From Isoalcanivorax pacificus W11-5 (GTDB lineage: Bacteria; Pseudomonadota; Gammaproteobacteria; Pseudomonadales; Alcanivoracaceae), in assembly GCF_000299335.2 (NCBI RefSeq), contig NZ_CP004387.1, positions 2,666,001 through 2,730,000 of the forward strand: 64,000 nucleotides of DNA, read 5' to 3'. The notes under the pieces were generated by a model. That model ran no database searches. It worked only from the letters and a program-made list of their open reading frames with translations, and was not told where the DNA came from. Positions 59,462 through 64,000 of this stretch are shown piece by piece. Position 1 is the stretch's first letter, and every line of letters begins with the position of its first letter. The translations under genes and the position numbers were made by a program.

Positions 59462-61393
59462 ATGCGACTGCGAATGACCACCCTGGCCAGCGCCATACTG
59501 GCTGCCGCCAGTGGGCCGGCCCTGGCCGAGACCGCCCAGCTCGACCGTATCACCGTGACCGCCTCCGGCCACGCCCAGCAGGTGGAATCCGCGCCGGCGT
59601 CGATCAGCGTGATGACCCGCGAACAGATCGAACAGCGCTACTACAGCAACGCCACTGACGCCCTGCGCGACATCCCCGGCGTGATCGTCACCGGCGGTGG
59701 CGCGGGTGACAACGGCGCCGACGTGGTGATTCGCGGCATGCCGTCGCAGTACACCCTGATCCTGGTGGACGGCAAGCCGGTGTCCACCCGCGAGAGCCGC
59801 CCCAACGGCAGCGCCGGTTTCGAGCAGGACTGGCTGCCGCCGCTGCAGAACATCGAACGCATCGAAGTCGTGCGCGGGCCGATGTCGACCCTGTACGGTT
59901 CGGACGCCATCGGCGGTGTGATCAACATCATCACCCGCAAGGTCACCGACAGCTGGGCCGGCGCCGTGCAGCTGGATACGGTGATCCAGGACGATTCCCG
60001 TTCCGGTGACAGCCAGCAGGGCAACTTCAGCCTCAGCGGGCCGCTGCAGGAAGACCTGCTTGGCCTGCAGGTGTCCGGGCAGTTCAGCCAGCGCGAAGAG
60101 GATTATTTTGTTGACGGCTTTGAAGACAAATCCGTACGCAACCTGAATGCGAAGCTGACCTTCACCCCGACCGCACAGCACGACCTGGGCCTGGAAGTAA
60201 ACGAGACACGCCAGCGCCGCCGCATGACCGAAGGCTACAGCGCCGCCGTCGGCGACGGCGACACCGACAATGATTTCGACCGCCGCGCGCTGGCGCTGAC
60301 CCACACCGGCCGCTGGGGTTTCGGCACCACCGACAGCTACGTGCAGCGCGAAACGGCAGAAAACGAATCCCGCGAGATGGAGATCACCAACACCAACGCC
60401 CGTTCGGCGCTGACGCTGGTGGCCGGCACACACATGCTCACCTTTGGCGCGGACTTCGAGAAAGAAGAACTCTCGGACAAGACCTCCAACCGCATCTCTG
60501 ACCGCACCCGCATCGACAGCAGCAAGTGGGCCATGTTCGCCGAGGACGAGTGGATGCTGTCGCCGACGTTCTCGCTGACCACCGGCCTGCGCCTGGACGA
60601 CGATGAGAACTACGGCAGCCATGTCAGCCCGCGCCTGTATGGCGTCTGGCAGGCGCTGCCCGGCTGGACCGTCAAGGGCGGCGTCTCCACCGGCTTCCGC
60701 TCGCCGAACCTGCGCGAAATCACACCGGACTGGGGCCAGACCAGCCGCGGCGGCAATGTCTACGGCAACCCGGACCTGGAACCGGAAACCTCGCTGAACA
60801 AGGAAATCGGTGTCTACTTCACCGCCGATGACCTGCTCGCCAGCCTGACCGTGTTCCACAATGATTTTGAAGACAAGATCACCCGCGTCACCTGCCCGGT
60901 CACCCTCTGCACCGACGGGCCGAACCAGTGGGGCAGCGACCCGACCTACCGCATCAATGTGGACGAGGCCGTCACACAGGGCGTCGAAGCCACGGTGTCA
61001 TCGCGAATTGCAAACGTGCTATCGCTGACCCTGAGCTACACCTACACCGATTCAGAACAGAAATCCGGCCAGTACAAAGGCGAACCACTGACACAAACGC
61101 CGAAGCACCTGGCCAGCCTGCAGGCCGACTGGCGCCTGAACGACCGCGTGGCACCCTGGGCCTCCGTGCGCTATCGCGGCAAGGAAAGCAACCCGACCAC
61201 CGGCCCGTCCAGCAGTGACATCATCGCGCCGTCGAACACGCTGGTGGATATCGGCCTGCGTTATCAGCTCACCCCGCAGACCACGCTGAACACCGGCATC
61301 TACAATCTGACCGACAAGGAAATCTTTCAGGACGAGTACGGTTACGTGGAAGATGGCAAGCGGTACTGGCTCGGCGTGCGGGTCACGTTCTGA
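59462..61393 (+). CDS. TonB-dependent outer-membrane receptor (catecholate siderophore/colicin receptor type)
   Basis: 643 residues. Signal peptide (LASAILAAASGPALAE), TonB box near LDRITVTAS, plug domain with DALRDIPGVIVTGGG and RIEVVRGPMSTLYGSDAIGGVINIIT, then a 22-strand barrel containing FRSPNLREITP and ending in a C-terminal aromatic, RVTF. Closest by pattern to FepA/CirA-type iron-siderophore receptors. Start at 59462. Fur control is inferred from the upstream box. Confidence 0.92.
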   Translation: MRLRMTTLASAILAAASGPALAETAQLDRITVTASGHAQQVESAPASISVMTREQIEQRYYSNATDALRDIPGVIVTGGGAGDNGADVVIRGMPSQYTLILVDGKPVSTRESRPNGSAGFEQDWLPPLQNIERIEVVRGPMSTLYGSDAIGGVINIITRKVTDSWAGAVQLDTVIQDDSRSGDSQQGNFSLSGPLQEDLLGLQVSGQFSQREEDYFVDGFEDKSVRNLNAKLTFTPTAQHDLGLEVNETRQRRRMTEGYSAAVGDGDTDNDFDRRALALTHTGRWGFGTTDSYVQRETAENESREMEITNTNARSALTLVAGTHMLTFGADFEKEELSDKTSNRISDRTRIDSSKWAMFAEDEWMLSPTFSLTTGLRLDDDENYGSHVSPRLYGVWQALPGWTVKGGVSTGFRSPNLREITPDWGQTSRGGNVYGNPDLEPETSLNKEIGVYFTADDLLASLTVFHNDFEDKITRVTCPVTLCTDGPNQWGSDPTYRINVDEAVTQGVEATVSSRIANVLSLTLSYTYTDSEQKSGQYKGEPLTQTPKHLASLQADWRLNDRVAPWASVRYRGKESNPTTGPSSSDIIAPSNTLVDIGLRYQLTPQTTLNTGIYNLTDKEIFQDEYGYVEDGKRYWLGVRVTF

Positions 61394-61414
61394 CACCAGC
61401 CGTACCGGAATAAC

Positions 61415-61446
61415 AAAAGCCGCCCGGTCTGCACCGGGCGGCTTTT
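61415..61446 (+). terminator. Rho-independent terminator after TonB receptor
   Basis: Stem AAAAGCCGCCCGGT (61415-61428) / ACCGGGCGGCTTTTT (61432-61446) with a short loop and T run; works in both directions. Confidence 0.93.
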
Positions 61447-61454
61447 TCGTTTGA

Positions 61455-61482
61455 CAGGTGTTTTTCAACAGCCTGCTAACGG
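61455..61482. repeat. TGTTGAAAA element, half copy E
   Basis: TGACAGGTGTTTTTCAACAGCCTGCTAAC region; on the minus strand it reads GTTAGCAGGCTGTTGAAAAA starting 1-5 bp after the stop codon of the hydrolase gene. Confidence 0.65.
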
Positions 61483-61483
61483 A

Positions 61484-63259
61484 TCACAACTCCACGCGCT
61501 GGAACAGCACGTCGGTCATCTGCACGGAACCTGCAGCAGTCTGGTCAAACACCAGCTCGATCGCATTCAGTTGCGTGTAGTCGACCCCCTCAAACGCAGT
61601 CAGCGGAACGTCAACGGCGTTGAGCACGGTCTTCTGCGAACCGGATTCGGCAAAGGCACGGCCCGGCGGGTAGAACAACGCACCGCTGTAGTCGCTGGCC
61701 AGTACCGATACCCGGTTGCCCGCCACGTCTTCCAGGACGATGGTGAAGTCCTGGCCGTCGACATTGTCGAGGTCACCGTGTGACACACCGATACGCATCG
61801 ACAGCACCTGATACGGCACCACGTTCAGGCCCAGCAGTTCGGTGCGGTAGGTCGCCGTGGTGTCCCATACCATGTAGAGCTGTTCGGCGGTATTGAAGGT
61901 CGGTTCCGCCACGGCACAGCCTTCGCCGGGGCGGCCATTGGTCTGGCACACACCGAAGCTGGAGAAGCCGTCGAAGGTCACGTTGCCGCCCAGGTTGTTG
62001 ACGAACAGGCTGGCCGGGTCGAGCGTATCGTCCACCACCAGACGGTCAGCCGGCGGCGCCAGCACGCTGAGCAGGTAACGATCGTCGCAGGGGCCGACAC
62101 CATCCGGACAAATGTTGCCCGGCACAGTGGCCTGGCCGTTCCAGTACCCGGCAAACTCGGTTTCACCGCCGACAAAGTAGCGGAAGAACGACGCCATGAA
62201 GAACAGACCCTGGGCTTTCTGTACTTCGGCCGTATCGCGGCCATTGCCGGCAGCGGCCGTGCCACAATGCGGATCATCCTGGTTGCGGTCCCAGATGCTC
62301 CAGTCGTCCGGACGCGATTCCAGCGTTTCGTCGGCCCAGTAGGTGTTGTAGAAGTTGTGGTTGGCGCCCATCGGGATCAACTGAAACTTCGGATACGGAT
62401 CGTTACTGACCGCGTAACGGGAGGTATCGAAGGCAAAGTTGCCCATCAGGTCTTCCACATCACCATCGCAGTAACCAGCCAGCGCAGTGAAGGCGACGTT
62501 GGCTACCGTCAGGGTGTTGTAATCGGTCGGCGCCAGCGAGAACACCGCGACGATATTGTGCGGTTCCGGCCGGGTACGGTTATAGGTGACGGTCTTGTTC
62601 ACCCCTTCGCCGCCGCGCGAGTGACCCATCAGGCCAATGGCGCTCATGTCCAGCTTGCCGACCAGATCGTCCATGCCGTAGCCGCCGGCAAGGTTGATCT
62701 CGCGGAACTCGTCCAGATGACGCACCACCAGCTGCGCCCGCTGCAATGCACCGGAATCGCCATTGGTCGGGCCGCTGTCGTTGGCATTGATGTAGTTGGC
62801 ATCGACGGAAATCACCGCGTAGCCATGACTGGCCAGGTTCTCGGACAGGTATTCATAACCCCGGTAGCTCGGGATCGGCGTCGGGCAGGTGTCCGGCGTG
62901 TAGCCACGGTCGTAACAGGTGCCATGGCGGCCATGCAGCAACAGCACCACCGGCGCGCTGCCGTCCAGGTCTTCCGGATACTGGATATAGCCGTGCAGGG
63001 TGGTTTCGTAGGTGTGATCGCGCTTGTCGTCGTACACCTCCATGCGGCCGAAATCGTATTCATGTTCGGCCACGGTGTACGGACCCATTTCCGCCGGGTC
63101 CATGGCGACACCGCTGTAGACCGCATCCGGCGTTGTTTTTGGCGCTTCCCCGCCACGGTTCGATGATGAATCACCGCCACATCCTGTGAGGGCCAACACG
63201 CCAGCCAGGCAAAACGAGCCGAGCGTAGCGCGGGGTGAAAAAGACTGGATAAGCTCCAT
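61484..63259 (-). CDS. alpha/beta-hydrolase lipoprotein
   Basis: 591 residues. Lipobox ALTGC with lipidated Cys27 and a Gly/Asp/Ser linker (no Asp at +2, so probably outer membrane). Alpha/beta-hydrolase core: oxyanion-region LLLHGRHGTCYD, GYAVISVDANYI, nucleophile elbow GHSRGG, later Asp/His candidates in NHNFYNTYW region. A C-terminal beta-rich domain (~residues 440-591). Resembles secreted esterase-like proteins; substrate unknown. ATG at 63259 has GGAGAGGG upstream. Convergent with the TonB receptor. Confidence 0.8.
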   Translation of the reverse strand: MELIQSFSPRATLGSFCLAGVLALTGCGGDSSSNRGGEAPKTTPDAVYSGVAMDPAEMGPYTVAEHEYDFGRMEVYDDKRDHTYETTLHGYIQYPEDLDGSAPVVLLLHGRHGTCYDRGYTPDTCPTPIPSYRGYEYLSENLASHGYAVISVDANYINANDSGPTNGDSGALQRAQLVVRHLDEFREINLAGGYGMDDLVGKLDMSAIGLMGHSRGGEGVNKTVTYNRTRPEPHNIVAVFSLAPTDYNTLTVANVAFTALAGYCDGDVEDLMGNFAFDTSRYAVSNDPYPKFQLIPMGANHNFYNTYWADETLESRPDDWSIWDRNQDDPHCGTAAAGNGRDTAEVQKAQGLFFMASFFRYFVGGETEFAGYWNGQATVPGNICPDGVGPCDDRYLLSVLAPPADRLVVDDTLDPASLFVNNLGGNVTFDGFSSFGVCQTNGRPGEGCAVAEPTFNTAEQLYMVWDTTATYRTELLGLNVVPYQVLSMRIGVSHGDLDNVDGQDFTIVLEDVAGNRVSVLASDYSGALFYPPGRAFAESGSQKTVLNAVDVPLTAFEGVDYTQLNAIELVFDQTAAGSVQMTDVLFQRVEL

Positions 63260-63581
63260 GTGTACCCTCTCCCCTGATTGCATAGTGAGTGAAATAGAAA
63301 ATATCCATGCAGGACGGCAGCGGAGAGAGCAATCGCCATGCCAGAACACCGGCATGGCGGGAGAGATTCATCACTTTGTGAAAAATATCCGGTATTTACG
63401 AGTATTTTTTCAAGCAAATAGAAAGGCAATAATACTGACACATCGCAATCCCCCGGCCCAATCGGGTGCAGCGCGCAATATTCAGGGGCAGCCCTGCGCG
63501 CATGCGCCAGGAGCGGGCATGGCAGTGGTGCATGACGCACCACTGCCGCTCAGGGAAGCAGGCAGGAGCAACAGGAAAGGA
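63260..63581. other. 322-bp region between hydrolase and dnaE
   Basis: No gene seen. AT-rich centre (63365-63440) is the likely hydrolase promoter region. Two perfect hairpins are present: GCCATGCC (63335-63342)/GGCATGGC (63351-63358) in the hydrolase leader, and GGCAGTGGTGC (63521-63531)/GCACCACTGCC (63537-63547) just after dnaE, the latter without a T run. Confidence 0.6.
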
Positions 63582-64000
63582 TCAGTATTCCACCGCAACG
63601 GCCTGATCACCGAAGCGGTTACGCAGGTCATCCAGCAGCGCCTGCTCGGGATTGACGCGCCACTCGTCACCGAGCCAGAGCATGCCACGGCCCTCCGGGT
63701 GCCGCAGCCGCAGCGCCACAGGGCAGCCGCCCCCCACATAGGGCACCAGCGCTGCACGCAGCTCGTTCGGCAGTTGTGACACCACCTCCGCCTGCACCAT
63801 CAGGCGCCGCGCGAACATCGCCCGCGCGCGGCCGATATCGAGGATTTCATCGGCCGACATGCTGAAACCGCCGGTATAATCGTCGTGCCGCACACCACCA
63901 CGCACCACCAGCAACACATCCTTCTGCACCATGTCACCGTACTGGGCAAAGGTGCGGCCAAACACCGACACTTCCACCCGGCCGGTCTTGTCATCCAGCG
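63582..64000 (-). CDS. dnaE: DNA polymerase III alpha subunit, C-terminal part (5' end outside window)
   Basis: The minus-strand frame is open to the window edge and encodes the last ~138 residues. It contains the OB-domain end (DDKTGRVEVSVFGRTFAQYGD, DVLLVVRGGVRHDDYTGG) and the terminal tail matching E. coli DnaE (RARAMFARRL..., WRVNPEQALLDDLRNRFG). Replicative polymerase subunit. Confidence 0.93.
   Translation of the reverse strand, partial: LDDKTGRVEVSVFGRTFAQYGDMVQKDVLLVVRGGVRHDDYTGGFSMSADEILDIGRARAMFARRLMVQAEVVSQLPNELRAALVPYVGGGCPVALRLRHPEGRGMLWLGDEWRVNPEQALLDDLRNRFGDQAVAVEY

Noticed and set aside
59174-60859. 561-codon minus-strand frame opposite the TonB receptor
   Set aside because: Antisense shadow: low-complexity Ala/Val/His/Gln composition, no motif, and the plus strand encodes a complete receptor.

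Overview
The window is GC-rich chromosomal DNA from a gammaproteobacterium. The protein sequences and gene order (rsxABCDGE with nth nearby, ftsB-ispD-ispF-truD-pcm-nlpD, dnaE/accA/tilS/pyrG/kdsA/eno, ahpCF, rimB-rimK) fit an oil-degrading marine lineage of the Alcanivorax type, but genus is my inference from memory and not a search result. Genes are densely packed, often with 4-bp stop/start overlaps, and no rRNA, tRNA, CRISPR array, phage or complete insertion sequence was seen.

Layout. 1-5.7 kb: 3' part of a 7TM hybrid sensor kinase, metG, and a patatin-like lipase. 5.7-10.9 kb: an oxidative-stress block (a good OxyR operator, ahpC, ahpF, a DJ-1/PfpI protein), then sbcB, a small thioredoxin and a 49-residue DUF3096 membrane protein. 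11-19.7 kb: a secreted GlyGly-CTERM protein, pyrC, an Atm1-type ABC exporter, a luciferase-like oxidoreductase and the ergothioneine pair egtB-egtD. 19.7-25.1 kb: small coiled-coil and periplasmic proteins, an NhaD-type antiporter with a structured 5' leader, an EamA exporter and its divergent LysR regulator. 25-30.5 kb: BCCT transporter, molybdopterin oxidoreductase and amidase. 30.5-40.5 kb: the complete rsxABCDGE electron-transport operon, two paralogous glycine-zipper proteins around a HAD phosphatase, and nth. 40.5-46.2 kb: a kinase-fold protein, rimB-rimK-AstE-like operon, gloA, argG and rnt. 46.2-52.6 kb: fieF, nlpD, a DUF368 lipid-carrier transporter, pcm, truD, ispF, ispD, ftsB. 52.6-64 kb: eno, kdsA, pyrG, tilS, accA, then a Fur-type TonB receptor and an alpha/beta-hydrolase lipoprotein lying between accA and the 3' end of dnaE.

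What stands out is non-coding. Three unrelated families of dispersed inverted-repeat elements sit exactly at gene 3' ends, and at six genes the stop codon is itself part of the repeat. Next to one family, the rnt/fieF convergent junction has been duplicated as a unit of about 360-380 bp. The second copies of both gene ends differ mainly at synonymous sites, which points to import from a related strain, not local decay. Other items worth checking are the nhaD leader (candidate cation riboswitch), the repeat-bearing RsxC tail, and the altered surE-pcm-nlpD-rpoS and dnaE-accA neighbourhoods.
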